Positions 1 through 12,159 are shown, numbered from the stretch's first letter. The stretch: 64,000 nt of DNA from Takakia lepidozioides (GCA_030704615.1 CM060732.1:28997053-29061052), one strand, 5' to 3'. Translations and numbers: made by a program. Notes: generated from the sequence alone by a model not told the origin.

Positions 1-165
1 GTGTGGGCTGTGTGGGCTGTGACGACTGTGACGGGCTGTGTGGGCTGTGACGGCTGTGTGGGCTGTGTGGGCTGTGACGACTGTGACGGGCTGTGTGGGC
101 TGTGACTGGCTGTGTGGGCTGTGTCTGCTGTGACGACTATGTGGGCTATGTAACCCCCCTCTACA
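1..165. repeat. ggctgtg-rich minisatellite
   Basis: The first 165 bases are an irregular tandem array of short units such as gtgtgggctgtgac and gactgtgacgggct. A related array occurs at about 31,810-31,970. No gene is supported here; the short open frame across it is a by-product of the repeat. Confidence 0.85.
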
Positions 166-278
166 GTGCGCTGCTGTCACCCCTAAGGTTCTTGTTTGTC
201 TCAGTCTGTGCAAAAATTAAGGGTACCCTACAGATCCCGTATAAGTGTCTAAGTCCCCTACAGTCCTCTAACAGGAGT

Positions 279-3200
279 GAACTGCCTCGTGTGGACAATC
301 TTCCAGTGGATGTCTCGTGAGGAGAAAAACCATCCAACAGACGTCTCGTACGGAGAGAATAGTCCAAAAAGTCTCGGTGGGAGAAAGTCATCCAGTGGAT
401 GAAAACAAGTTCTCGACAAGAGAGAACTAGATCCAAAGAATAAAAATCATCCAAATAGTCAATTGCATATCTCTCAAATACAACTAACTCCGTGAGTTTA
501 TGACTATGCAACAACCAATTATGCTGAAGTTAGAGCATGTTGTGCAAAGTCGTAAGGGCTGAAACCACTTCGAAAGGAACGCACAACTCGTAAGAGCTTT
601 GCACACGCAGACCATCGCGCAACCATCGTCTTGCTAAAGCCTGCAGCTGTGTTGTCCTGAACGTGACCAACCACGATCCCCACCTTCCGACCTCCAAGAA
701 GAAACACGGCTCGGTCTTCGTATTGTTGCCTCATCACATGAATGAGCAGCTTGGTCAAAAGAATGAAGATCAACATCTGCCTCCATTACGTGAAGGCGAT
801 TAAAGATGTGTTGCAGCTAACACTATAAGAAAGTTTAGGGTTCACATAAAGCATCAAAACAAGTGTAGCAGTACAACGCGGATGCACCGGGTGCAAGATA
901 AACACGATCCGGGCAAACAAGTTTTAGGGGGGCCAGTTATGCACCCCTGGAAAAATTTCAGATCCTGTGAATCAAACCTGAAAGGAGAGATCCTGAGAGA
1001 CAGGAAACTAGAATAGAAGTATGCGAGGTGTCCTGAAATGCAACTGCAAACCTATGCAAGAGGCAAATGTGCGTATGAGAACTATTTCACTGGATGCACA
1101 GGAGAATAAGAACCCTATCTCTGTTTTGCAAGAGAATGGACACACTAGGAACAACTTAGATGCAGATCTCCCATGCACTACTCGAGAGGGAGTTTATGGC
1201 ATGCCGTATAGACACAGAGCACATAACAATGCAATGATCTAAAGCAGGGGATACAAACGCATCTAAAACTCGACAACTTCAAAGGGTGAGACCACGAGGC
1301 AAGATCATGCAAAGTAGTGAAGCCAAATCTTTATAGACCCCAGACTAGTTTCGCTCAGCGCGTGAGCTCATCAGTGGGAAAGAAAAGGAATGAGATACAA
1401 ACCCCACCCCCCGCTTATATACTACTAGGAGTGAACTGCCTCGTGTGGACAATCTTCCAGTGGATGTCTCGTGAGGAGAAAAACCATCCAACAGACGTCT
1501 CGTACGGAGAGAATAGTCCAAAAAGTCTCGGTGGGAGAAAGTCATCCAGTGGATGAAAACAAGTTCTCGACAAGAGAGAACTAGATCCAAAGAATAAAAA
1601 TCATCCAAATAGTCAATTGCATATCTCTCAAATACAACTAACTCCGTGAGTTTATGACTATGCAACAACCAATTATGCTGAAGTTAGAGCATGTTGTGCA
1701 AAGTCGTAAGGGCTGAAACCACTTCGAAAGGAACGCACAACTCGTAAGAGCTTTGCACACGCAGACCATCGCGCAACCATCGTCTTGCTAAAGCCTGCAG
1801 CTGTGTTGTCCTGAACGTGACCAACCACGATCCCCACCTTCCGACCTCCAAGAAGAAACACGGCTCGGTCTTCGTATTGTTGCCTCATCACATGAATGAG
1901 CAGCTTGGTCAAAAGAATGAAGATCAACATCTGCCTCCATTACGTGAAGGCGATTAAAGATGTGTTGCAGCTAACACTATAAGAAAGTTTAGGGTTCACA
2001 TAAAGCATCAAAACAAGTGTAGCAGTACAACGCGGATGCACCGGGTGCAAGATAAACACGATCCGGGCAAACAAGTTTTAGGGGGGCCAGTTATGCACCC
2101 CTGGAAAAATTTCAGATCCTGTGAATCAAACCTGAAAGGAGAGATCCTGAGAGACAGGAAACTAGAATAGAAGTATGCGAGGTGTCCTGAAATGCAACTG
2201 CAAACCTATGCAAGAGGCAAATGTGCGTATGAGAACTATTTCACTGGATGCACAGGAGAATAAGAACCCTATCTCTGTTTTGCAAGAGAATGGACACACT
2301 AGGAACAACTTAGATGCAGATCTCCCATGCACTACTCGAGAGGGAGTTTATGGCATGCCGTATAGACACAGAGCACATAACAATGCAATGATCTAAAGCA
2401 GGGGATACAAACGCATCTAAAACTCGACAACTTCAAAGGGTGAGACCACGAGGCAAGATCATGCAAAGTAGTGAAGCCAAATCTTTATAGACCCCAGACT
2501 AGTTTCGCTCAGCGCGTGAGCTCATCAGTGGGAAAGAAAAGGAATGAGATACAAACCCCACCCCCCGCTTATATACTACTAGGAGTGAACTGCCTCGTGT
2601 GGACAATCTTCCAGTGGATGTCTCGTGAGGAGAAAAACCATCCAACAGACGTCTCGTACGGAGAGAATAGTCCAAAAAGTCTCGGTGGGAGAAAGTCATC
2701 CAGTGGATGAAAACAAGTTCTCGACAAGAGAGAACTAGATCCAAAGAATAAAAATCATCCAAATAGTCAATTGCATATCTCTCAAATACAACTAACTCCG
2801 TGAGTTTATGACTATGCAACAACCAATTATGCTGAAGTTAGAGCATGTTGTGCAAAGTCGTAAGGGCTGAAACCACTTCGAAAGGAACGCACAACTCGTA
2901 AGAGCTTTGCACACGCAGACCATCGCGCAACCATCGTCTTGCTAAAGCCTGCAGCTGTGTTGTCCTGAACGTGACCAACCACGATCCCCACCTTCCGACC
3001 TCCAAGAAGAAACACGGCTCGGTCTTCGTATTGTTGCCTCATCACATGAATGAGCAGCTTGGTCAAAAGAATGAAGATCAACATCTGCCTCCATTACGTG
3101 AAGGCGATTAAAGATGTGTTGCAGCTAACACTATAAGAAAGTTTAGGGTTCACATAAAGCATCAAAACAAGTGTAGCAGTACAACGCGGATGCACCGGGT

Positions 3201-4428
3201 GCAAGATAAACACGATCCGGGCAAACAAGTTTTAGGGGGGCCAGTTATGCACCCCTGGAAAAATTTCAGATCCTGTGAATCAAACCTGAAAGGAGAGATC
3301 CTGAGAGACAGGAAACTAGAATAGAAGTATGCGAGGTGTCCTGAAATGCAACTGCAAACCTATGCAAGAGGCAAATGTGCGTATGAGAACTATTTCACTG
3401 GATGCACAGGAGAATAAGAACCCTATCTCTGTTTTGCAAGAGAATGGACACACTAGGAACAACTTAGATGCAGATCTCCCATGCACTACTCGAGAGGGAG
3501 TTTATGGCATGCCGTATAGACACAGAGCACATAACAATGCAATGATCTAAAGCAGGGGATACAAACGCATCTAAAACTCGACAACTTCAAAGGGTGAGAC
3601 CACGAGGCAAGATCATGCAAAGTAGTGAAGCCAAATCTTTATAGACCCCAGACTAGTTTCGCTCAGCGCGTGAGCTCATCAGTGGGAAAGAAAAGGAATG
3701 AGATACAAACCCCACCCCCCGCTTATATACTACTAGGAGTGAACTGCCTCGTGTGGACAATCTTCCAGTGGATGTCTCGTGAGGAGAAAAACCATCCAAC
3801 AGACGTCTCGTACGGAGAGAATAGTCCAAAAAGTCTCGGTGGGAGAAAGTCATCCAGTGGATGAAAACAAGTTCTCGACAAGAGAGAACTAGATCCAAAG
3901 AATAAAAATCATCCAAATAGTCAATTGCATATCTCTCAAATACAACTAACTCCGTGAGTTTATGACTATGCAACAACCAATTATGCTGAAGTTAGAGCAT
4001 GTTGTGCAAAGTCGTAAGGGCTGAAACCACTTCGAAAGGAACGCACAACTCGTAAGAGCTTTGCACACGCAGACCATCGCGCAACCATCGTCTTGCTAAA
4101 GCCTGCAGCTGTGTTGTCCTGAACGTGACCAACCACGATCCTCACCTTCCGACCTCCAAGAAGAAACACGGCTCGGTCTTCGTATTGTTGCCTCATCACA
4201 TGAATGAGCAGCTTGGTCAAAAGAATGAAGATCAACATCTGCCTCCATTACGTGAAGGCGATTAAAGATGTGTTGCAGCTAACACTATAAGAAAGTTTAG
4301 GGTTCACATAAAGCATCAAAACAAGTGTAGCAGTACAACGCGGATGCACCGGGTGCAAGATAAACACGATCCGGGCAAACAAGTTTTAGGGGGGCCAGTT
4401 ATGCACCCCTGGAAAAATTTCAGATCCG
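279..4428 (-). repeat. Tandem satellite array, 1,154-bp unit, left arm
   Basis: About 3.6 head-to-tail copies of a 1,154-bp unit, nearly identical; I noticed one base difference near 4141. Every unit has the same small open frames at the same offset (for example minus-strand frames ending at 1345, 2499 and 3653). Read on the minus strand a unit contains a TATATAAG box, a second TATAAA-like box, and open frames of 85 and 107 codons separated by a few bases. Neither frame resembles a protein I know, and near-identity between copies reflects homogenisation rather than selection. The unit also contains one ccctaaac telomere-like heptamer. It could be a subtelomeric satellite or tandem copies of a small LTR-type element. 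I see no convincing TG...CA ends or primer-binding site. Confidence 0.9.
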
Positions 4429-7400
4429 AGACTTTTTGGACTATTCTCTCCGTACGAGACATCTGTTGGATGGTTTTTCTCCTCACGAGACATCCACTGG
4501 AAGATTGTCCACATGAGGCAGTTCACTCCTAGTAGTATATAAGCGGGGGGTGGGGTTTGTATCTCATTCCTTTTCTTTCCCACTGATGAGCTCACGCGCT
4601 GAGCGAAACTAGTCTGGGGTCTATAAAGATTTGGCTTCACTACTTTGCATGATCTTGCCTCGTGGTCTCACCCTTTGAAGTTGTCGAGTTTTAGATGCGT
4701 TTGTATCCCCTGCTTTAGATCATTGCATTGTTATGTGCTCTGTGTCTATACGGCATGCCATAAACTCCCTTTCGAGTAGTGCATGTGAGATCTGCATCTA
4801 AGTTGTTCCTAGTGTGTCCATTCTCTTGCAAAACAGAGATAGGGTTCTTATTCTCCTGTGCATCCAGTGAAATAGTTCTCATACGCACATTTGTCTCTTG
4901 CATAGGTTTGCAGTTGCATTTCAGGACACCTCGCATACTTCTATTCTATGCCATAAACTCCCTTTCGAGTAGTGCATGTGAGATCTGCATCTAAGTTGTT
5001 CCTAGTGTGTCCATTCTCTTGCAAAACAGAGATAGGGTTCTTATTCTCCTGTGCATCCAGTGAAATAATTCTCATACGCACATTTGCCTCTTGCATAGGT
5101 TTGCAGTTGCATTTCAGGACACCTCGCATACTTCTATTCTAGTTTCCTGTCTCTCAGGATCTCTCCTTTCAGGTTTGATTCACAGGATCTGAAATTTTTC
5201 CAGGGGTGCATAACTCGCCCCCCTAAAACTCGTTTGCCCGGATCGTGTTTATCTTGCACCCGGTGCATCCGCGTTGTACTGCTACACTTGTTTTGACGCT
5301 TTATGTGAACCCTAAACTTTCTTATAGTGTTAGCTGCAACACATCTTTAATCGCCTTCACGTAATGGAGGCAGATGTTGATCTTCATTCTTTTGACCAAG
5401 CTGCTCATTCATGTGATGAGGCAACAATACGAAGACCGAGCCGTGTTTCGTCTTGGAGGTCGGAAGGTGGGGATCGTGGTTGGACACGTTCAGGACAACA
5501 CAGCTGCAGGCTTTAGCAAGACGATGGTTGCGCGATGGTCTGCGTGTGCAAAGCTCTTACGAGTTGTGCGTTCCTTTCGAAGTGGTTTCAGCCCTTACAA
5601 CTTTGCACAACATGCTCTAACTTCAGCATAATTGGTTGTTGCATAGTCATAAACTCACAGAGTTAGTTGTATTTGAGAGATATGCAATTGACTATTTGGA
5701 TGATTTTTATTCTTTGGATCTAGTTCTCTCTTGTCGAGAACTTGTTTTCATCCACTGGATGACTTTCTCCCACCGAGACTTTTTGGACTATTCTCTCCGT
5801 ACGAGACATCTGTTGGATGGTTTTTCTCCTCACGAGACATCCACTGGAAGATTGTCCACACGAGGCAGTTCACTCCTAGTAGTATATAAGCGGGGGGTGG
5901 GTTTGTATCTCATTCCTTTTCTTTCCCACTGATGAGCTCACGCGCTGAGCGAAACTAGTCTGGGGTCTATAAAGATTTGGCTTCACTACTTTGCATGATC
6001 TTGCCTCGTGGTCTCACCCTTTGAAGTTGTCGAGTTTTAGATGCGTTTGTATCCCCTGCTTTAGATCATTGCATTGTTATGTGCTCTGTGTCTATACGGC
6101 ATGCCATAAACTCCCTTTCGAGTAGTGCATGTGAGATCTGCATCTAAGTTGTTCCTAGTGTGTCCATTCTCTTGCAAAACAGAGATAGGGTTCTTATTCT
6201 CCTGTGCATCCAGTGAAATAGTTCTCATACGCACATTTGTCTCTTGCATAGGTTTGCAGTTGCATTTCAGGACACCTCGCATACTTCTATTCTATGCCAT
6301 AAACTCCCTTTCGAGTAGTGCATGTGAGATCTGCATCTAAGTTGTTCCTAGTGTGTCCATTCTCTTGCAAAACAGAGATAGGGTTCTTATTCTCCTGTGC
6401 ATCCAGTGAAATAATTCTCATACGCACATTTGCCTCTTGCATAGGTTTGCAGTTGCATTTCAGGACACCTCGCATACTTCTATTCTAGTTTCCTGTCTCT
6501 CAGGATCTCTCCTTTCAGGTTTGATTCACAGGATCTGAAATTTTTCCAGGGGTGCATAACTCGCCCCCCTAAAACTCGTTTGCCCGGATCGTGTTTATCT
6601 TGCACCCGGTGCATCCGCGTTGTACTGCTACACTTGTTTTGACGCTTTATGTGAACCCTAAACTTTCTTATAGTGTTAGCTGCAACACATCTTTAATCGC
6701 CTTCACGTAATGGAGGCAGATGTTGATCTTCATTCTTTTGACCAAGCTGCTCATTCATGTGATGAGGCAACAATACGAAGACCGAGCCGTGTTTCGTCTT
6801 GGAGGTCGGAAGGTGGGGATCGTGGTTGGACACGTTCAGGACAACACAGCTGCAGGCTTTAGCAAGACGATGGTTGCGCGATGGTCTGCGTGTGCAAAGC
6901 TCTTACGAGTTGTGCGTTCCTTTCGAAGTGGTTTCAGCCCTTACAACTTTGCACAACATGCTCTAACTTCAGCATAATTGGTTGTTGCATAGTCATAAAC
7001 TCACAGAGTTAGTTGTATTTGAGAGATATGCAATTGACTATTTGGATGATTTTTATTCTTTGGATCTAGTTCTCTCTTGTCGAGAACTTGTTTTCATCCA
7101 CTGGATGACTTTCTCCCACCGAGACTTTTTGGACTATTCTCTCCGTACGAGACATCTGTTGGATGGTTTTTCTCCTCACGAGACATCCACTGGAAGATTG
7201 TCCACACGAGGCAGTTCACTCCTAGTAGTATATAAGCGGGGGGTGGGGTTTGTATCTCATTCCTTTTCTTTCCCACTGATGAGCTCACGCGCTGAGCGAA
7301 ACTAGTCTGGGGTCTATAAAGATTTGGCTTCACTACTTTGCATGATCTTGCCTCGTGGTCTCACCCTTTGAAGTTGTCGAGTTTTAGATGCGTTTGTATC

Positions 7401-8002
7401 CCCTGCTTTAGATCATTGCATTGTTATGTGCTCTGTGTCTATACGGCATGCCATAAACTCCCTTTCGAGTAGTGCATGTGAGATCTGCATCTAAGTTGTT
7501 CCTAGTGTGTCCATTCTCTTGCAAAACAGAGATAGGGTTCTTATTCTCCTGTGCATCCAGTGAAATAGTTCTCATACGCACATTTGTCTCTTGCATAGGT
7601 TTGCAGTTGCATTTCAGGACACCTCGCATACTTCTATTCTATGCCATAAACTCCCTTTCGAGTAGTGCATGTGAGATCTGCATCTAAGTTGTTCCTAGTG
7701 TGTCCATTCTCTTGCAAAACAGAGATAGGGTTCTTATTCTCCTGTGCATCCAGTGAAATAATTCTCATACGCACATTTGCCTCTTGCATAGGTTTGCAGT
7801 TGCATTTCAGGACACCTCGCATACTTCTATTCTAGTTTCCTGTCTCTCAGGATCTCTCCTTTCAGGTTTGATTCACAGGATCTGAAATTTTTCCAAGGGT
7901 GCATAACTCGCCCCCCTAAAACTCGTTTGCCCGGATCGTGTTTATCTTGCACCCGGTGCATCCGCGTTGTACTGCTACACTTGTTTTGACGCTTTATGTG
8001 AA
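4429..8002 (+). repeat. Tandem satellite array, about 1,346-bp unit, inverted right arm
   Basis: The same satellite as 279-4428 but in opposite orientation. The switch is abrupt at about 4428: left-arm sequence stops after tttcagatcc and the reverse complement of another part of the unit begins with gagactttttgg. Units are longer (85-codon frames start at 5374 and 6720, spacing 1,346) because each carries an internal direct duplication of about 193 bp (copies starting 4755 and 4948, again 6102 and 6295, 7449 and 7642). The arm ends at the ccctaaac heptamer of the unit, which passes directly into telomere-like repeats. Confidence 0.9.
7229..7236 (+). promoter_or_regulatory. TATA-like box inside the satellite unit
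   Basis: The sequence is tatataag followed by a G-rich stretch. The same box is at 4536-4543 and 5883-5890 on this strand, and in each left-arm unit on the other strand. A second ctataaag lies about 80 bp downstream. It suggests the unit may carry a promoter, but nothing shows that it is used. Confidence 0.35.
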
Positions 8003-8164
8003 CCCTAAACCCTAAACCCTAAACTTGGATGGTGCTTTCTCGTATTACGTACCGTTGGAGCGTTAGGGTTTAGAGTTAGGGTTTAGGGTTTATGGTTTTT
8101 TAGGGTTTTTTAGGGTTTTTTAGGGTTTAGGGTTTAGGGTGTTTTAGGGTTTAGGGTTTAGGGT
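8003..8164. repeat. Interstitial plant telomere repeats in two orientations
   Basis: Three perfect ccctaaa units lie at 8003-8023. After about 40 bp of unrelated sequence, a degenerate array of ttaggg, tttaggg and ttttttaggg units runs from about 8062 to 8164. The order is C-strand then G-strand, the reverse of what a simple end-to-end telomere fusion gives. The left tract starts at the telomere-like heptamer of the satellite unit and the right tract ends at the start of the 8161-8330 repeat. Confidence 0.9.
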
Positions 8165-8330
8165 GGTTAGCAAAGGCTTGCAAAGGGAACAAAAAGTAGA
8201 AAAATACTGGAAAAAGACACAGTAAAAATTAAGGGGGGCCGGTTCGGACCCAATTACAAATGCAATGGAAACCAAGACAAATGCATACAAAGTGCGCCTA
8301 TCGTGCCTAAAGGGATGCAATAAGACTATT
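8161..8330 (+). repeat. 170-bp direct repeat, left copy
   Basis: Starts gggtggttagcaaaggc and includes a-ttaaggggggccggttcgg. It is repeated with only a few differences at 9045-9214, an offset of 884 bp. Both copies begin at ttaggg, so telomere-like sequence marks the edge of each. They may be the terminal repeats of a small LTR-like element or two units of a longer tandem repeat. Confidence 0.85.
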
Positions 8331-9044
8331 ATGTCTTATGCAAGGACTCCCGCCCTCACGAGATAAGGTTCTCTAATTGAAGAATGAGGCACTTTCGTTC
8401 CAACCGTAAGTTTTTTTATGTTTGCTTCTCCTTGTTTAGCGACAAAAATCTTGCTCACTATGGGCAAGCATGCGCTCAAGGCACTCACAAACATAGGGTC
8501 AAGTCTCAACCCCTAGTTGGAAAACTTATATGCCCCACCTTCAAAAAGAGGTTCGTACCTCTAAGGAAGAATGGGAGGGATTACCGCATAAGGTCATCGA
8601 CGAGAAGGTTAGGTCGGCAGAGGCTTGCGCATGCCCATAGTCCTCTGATCGCTCGAGATGAACTCGAGGGAGGATCAACCAAATCCCTTCTCTCCGACCA
8701 TCGGGCGTACGACAGGGGGAACCGTGTAGTCGGGGCTAAATTAGCTTGCCCGACACGATTACCATATACCCCCAGCCGCCTTCCCCATTGTAAGCGGTGG
8801 CTAAGATGGCGTCAAACGGAAGGCTCTATACGCCCGTGCTTTGGAAAGAAAAAAGGCCTCGGAAGTATCCAAGGGTTGGGATTCCCCTCGGAGCCGAGCA
8901 CCCCTTCGATCCAAGTTGCCCGGGCGGGCAAGGACTAGACTCTCGACTTCTCTAAATGTGGAGACACAAAAAGAGTTAAGGTGTTTTATTCCAAACAAGT
9001 TTCGCTTGATTGCTCAAGCTCATCAGTGGAACACCAAGAGATTA
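8331..9044. other. Segment between the 170-bp direct repeats; no recognisable gene
   Basis: A 184-codon open frame runs at 8384-8938 on the plus strand, rich in Arg and Lys, with no family features I recognise. Open frames on both strands overlap it, which suggests base composition rather than coding. If the flanking repeats are LTRs, this would be the internal region of a non-autonomous element. Confidence 0.4.
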
Positions 9045-9214
9045 GGGTGGTTAGCAAAGGCTTGCAAAGGTAACAAAAAGTAGAAAAATACTGGAAAAAG
9101 ACACAGTAAAAATTAAGGGGGGCCGGTTCGGACCCAAATACAAATGCAATGGAAACCAAGACAAATGCATACAAAGTGCGCCTATCGTGCCTAAAGGGAT
9201 GCAATAAGACTATT
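9045..9214 (+). repeat. 170-bp direct repeat, right copy
   Basis: This is the second copy of the 8161-8330 repeat. It diverges from the left copy after gactatt, where it runs into the 3' part of a broken ORF on the other strand. Confidence 0.85.
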
Positions 9215-9744
9215 TGTTCGCAACCCCTGTGTATTAATGCAGAACCATTTTTTGAGGAGGACCGGGGTGACACTTTTCGGTGTCCACCTTGCCACAGCAT
9301 TCTCTGTGGTCTTCCCTCTTGTGGCAAGGACTACCATACATCCACCGTCATCCAGGAGCATCCCTGCCAGCCCAAACCTGGCTCTCCAGTAGTCCTCAGT
9401 AAACCTGTTCCAGGTGGGCACACCGTCCAGGCCCTCCAGCAGCTCCCCATCTGGAATATCGAGGAGAATCATATCGCAGGCTCTCTCCACCCCCCCCCCC
9501 CTCCCTCCCGAGTGCTCTTGCAATCCGTGCTCACAGCTGTGAAGAATTCCATCATGGCTTCCAAACCAGGGGTGTCTTTAGGCTCTGTACCGGCAGCCCT
9601 CTTCTTGGCTTTCCCCTTCGGCTCCTCCAGAGACTTGCTGTGTGCCACCTTCTTCGCCCTGGCAGCCAGAGCGTCAAGGAAGCTCTCATTGACGCATTGG
9701 GTGATGGTTGGGGGTTCTAGATTTGGCCTCTGCGGAAACGTCAC
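9191..9744 (-). pseudogene. Frameshifted methyltransferase-like ORF
   Basis: Two minus-strand frames, 9469-9744 and 9191-9523, overlap at a run of 12 C at 9490-9501 (G on the coding strand) and read as one gene with a frameshift there. The upstream part is charged and Lys-rich (KGKAKKRAAG). The downstream part contains CDMILLDIPDGELL, then W-rich sequence and GMLLDDGGCMVVLATRGK, a pattern like motif IV and the following strand of a Rossmann-fold methyltransferase; the acidic DIPD sits where amino-methyltransferases have DPPY-like residues. This is inferred from pattern only. It abuts the 170-bp repeat and is probably cargo of a mobile element. The homopolymer could also be a sequencing error. 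Confidence 0.4.
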
Positions 9745-10075
9745 CGCCGAATACCGCCGTGTAAATGGGCACCATTCACTTAGAGCCGTGACAACAAAAG
9801 CACATACGACTCAATCATAGGCTTCCAATTAACATAAGTAACCAAACGAGACATATCTCTCTTGGTGTCAAGAAAATGCTCAGTCATGTCCTGATTATCT
9901 CAAACTCGTGTCCTGACAAAACCCTGATGGGTGTCCTCTGGAGTATTGGCTGTATGTATGGCCTGTAACTTCATTTTTGGATGACCTTCAGAGTGCAATT
10001 CAGAGTTGGCCGTGGAGATGTTGGCCATCAGATTGTCCTGATCGGATGGATGAGAACTCCTGTAATTAGGGGTTA

Positions 10076-10104
10076 TTTTTTTTTTTTTTTGGGGGGGGGG
10101 GGGG
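10076..10104 (+). repeat. T15-G14 homopolymer pair
   Basis: A run of about 15 T is followed directly by 14 G. Such runs are prone to slippage and to assembly error. No gene lies in 9,830-10,100. Confidence 0.85.
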
Positions 10105-10199
10105 TATGACTACCTCCTCGCGCGCTCATTGTCGCTCATTGTCGCTCATTCTTCTCTCTGCTCTCACTTTGCTCTCACTTGGTCTCTCTCATTTTGCTC

Positions 10200-11107
10200 C
10201 ATTCAAGTGGGGGTGCTTAAGGAGTGTATGTCAGCATGCTCCAAAACAGCCAATGTGGCTGTTCGGGATGAGTTTGGCATTCCGTCCTTAAGCTCCCGAC
10301 GAGATGAATTCAAGGTCAGATGGTGGGGTCAGCTGCAACATATGCCCAACACCAGATATCCTAAGTTAATCGACTCTAACAGGACCGCCTTGTCAAACAG
10401 GCTAAGTCCTGGCAGAAGAGAGTAGAAGAGATCCTCAAGGACCTGGACCTAGATCCGCAAGTCTTGACCCTGCTGGATAAATCTGACTTAGAGGCTGTAG
10501 TGTCCTCAGCCATGTCTGTTGCCATGAGATTGTCTAATGAAAATAAGGTTAGGCAGAAAACTTCCCTGAACTTGTTTCCAGTCTGTGACATGGGGGAGGA
10601 CATCTTGGATGACCTCAAGGGTCTACCCACTCTCGGCACTAGACTGAAATTTAAACTCAGGGCAGGAAGCCTACCTTTGAACAGCAAACAGAAGCAGAGA
10701 GGAAAGGGAGAGTGCAATTGCCCGTTGTGTGGGCAATCTGAAGACAATATTCATTTTCTGATACACTGTCCGGGGTTCTCTCACCAAAGAGATGCTCTCT
10801 TCAAATCTATTAAGGGAATTGTGCCTGTACCCCTGTTTACCAACATTGAAAGTCTCGAGGCTGAGCCAAAAGCCCAGGCCCTCCTGAGGCCTAATTTTCG
10901 GGCAAATCACACACAACAGATTGATGCTTGTGTGAAGGGATTTCTAGAGGATATCTGGAAAACCCGGATTAATTCTATATATGGAGGTAAGTCTTACTAC
11001 CAACGTCAGCCCCTGACAGAGGTAGGTTCTGTCCCTTTTGTTCCCGCTCAAACTGGGCGCGGGGTCAATGGCCACAAGGCTACGGCAAACAACGTCTTAT
11101 GAGTAAA
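10200..11107 (+). mobile_element. 5'-truncated LINE, copy 1
   Basis: This is the 3' end of a LINE-type retrotransposon. It encodes the C-terminal part of the polyprotein, broken into frames 10129-10425 and 10464-11102. The second contains CNCPLCGQSEDNIHFLIHC, a Cys-Cys-His-Cys zinc-binding motif of the type that follows LINE reverse transcriptases in plants; the RT itself is absent. A short deletion near 10,378 removes codons found in the copy at 61.5 kb. The element ends gtcttatgagtaaa without a poly(A) tail. The 15-mer tctctcattttgctc lies immediately before (10185-10199) and after (11108-11122), a likely target-site duplication, although the site is itself CT-repetitive. Confidence 0.85.
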
Positions 11108-11861
11108 TCTCTCATTTTGCTCTGCTCTCTTGCATTTTGCTCATACCACCGTTTATCATATCTGCCGTCTCTTTTTGGCTCGCTTACTCACTTCTGCACT
11201 TTTCTGCTGCAGTTTAATAATCATTGGAGCGGGAGGTTGTGGCGCGTGGTGTGGAGTGACTACAGAGTTTACAGGAAGCGGGAACAATTTCAAGTATTCT
11301 AGATTCTAGTTTGTGTTAGGTGGCGAATTGCGCTTGTAGTTGCTTATATGCTATCTGCGTAGTAAGGGGCAAGTTGCGGGAGCGATGTTTGGAGGGAGGC
11401 GCGTTTGTTTTTGGACGATGTTTAGGGTTTCGAGTAGACGGGATCTCGTGGATTTTGCTGTGAGAGTGTTTTTGACGAGTAGGTAGTGTGCTAGGGTTTT
11501 GTTTGAAAAATAACCGGTTGAAGTTCAAGACTGCAGGAAAATTACCGATCATTTTAGATGAATCTAGGAAAGATGTCAACATATAACCGGTTGGACTTGG
11601 AAACATCAGGATCTCAACCGGTTATGCCCAAAAATCTCCCCGGGGCCCGCCCCCCACGCTAAATGGTCTTAATTGTGTAGTCCTTTATGCGACATTATGG
11701 TGAGTGCACGTCCTCTTGACATTGAGTTATTCGGCTCCCCACTCTAGGTCCTCACGCAAATTTCTCCCCTCCTGAGCGCTCGATCTGTGCCCGTCTTTCT
11801 TTCTTTACACCTTGCGTTCGCGGAGTTCCTTCCCGCTGCAGTGCTAGTCTGTTAGCAACTC

Positions 11862-12095
11862 ATGGGCACAAGGCGGGATCTCATTTTCATTCAAGAAGGC
11901 GGCTCTGAGATCGCCAAGCTCCGCGCTCCTAAGACAGCTACGGATGTTTTGAATGCTCTACGGCGTAATGGGGATTTGTTTGATCAAGAGGGAGTTCTGC
12001 TGCTTGGGAGCGATTCCTTGGACCCAAGAGACTATACCTTTAAGCAGGTTGATGCTCCTTCAACAACAGACACAAGTAAAGGCAGTGGTAAACCC
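11862..12095 (+). CDS. Possible first exon of an unrecognised host gene
   Basis: An ATG at 11862 opens a frame starting MGTRRDLIFIQEGGSEIAK. It reaches SLDPRDYTFKQVDAPSTTD and a possible donor (ggcagtg|gtaaac) near 12091; without splicing it stops at 12153. The composition is ordinary protein-like, with alternating hydrophobic residues that could fit a small beta-grasp domain, but I do not recognise the family. I could not find a convincing second exon in 12.1-13.1 kb. The upstream 200 bp is pyrimidine-rich. Confidence 0.3.
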
Positions 12096-12159
12096 TTCTC
12101 CCTGTCATCGGGGTTTTGTCATTGGGATAATTTAGGTTTTCCTGTGGCGGTCTGAGTTT

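Noticed and set aside
161-7822. Many repeated small ORFs (62-117 codons) on both strands of the satellite arms
   Set aside because: They repeat only because the unit repeats, they overlap each other on both strands, and none resembles a known protein.
7990-8170. Telomere-telomere fusion scar
   Set aside because: Orientation is ccctaaa then ttaggg; a head-to-head end fusion would read the other way round.
8384-8938. 184-codon ORF as a gene
   Set aside because: Arg/Lys-rich with no motif, overlapped by other open frames, and located between direct repeats. Nothing supports coding.
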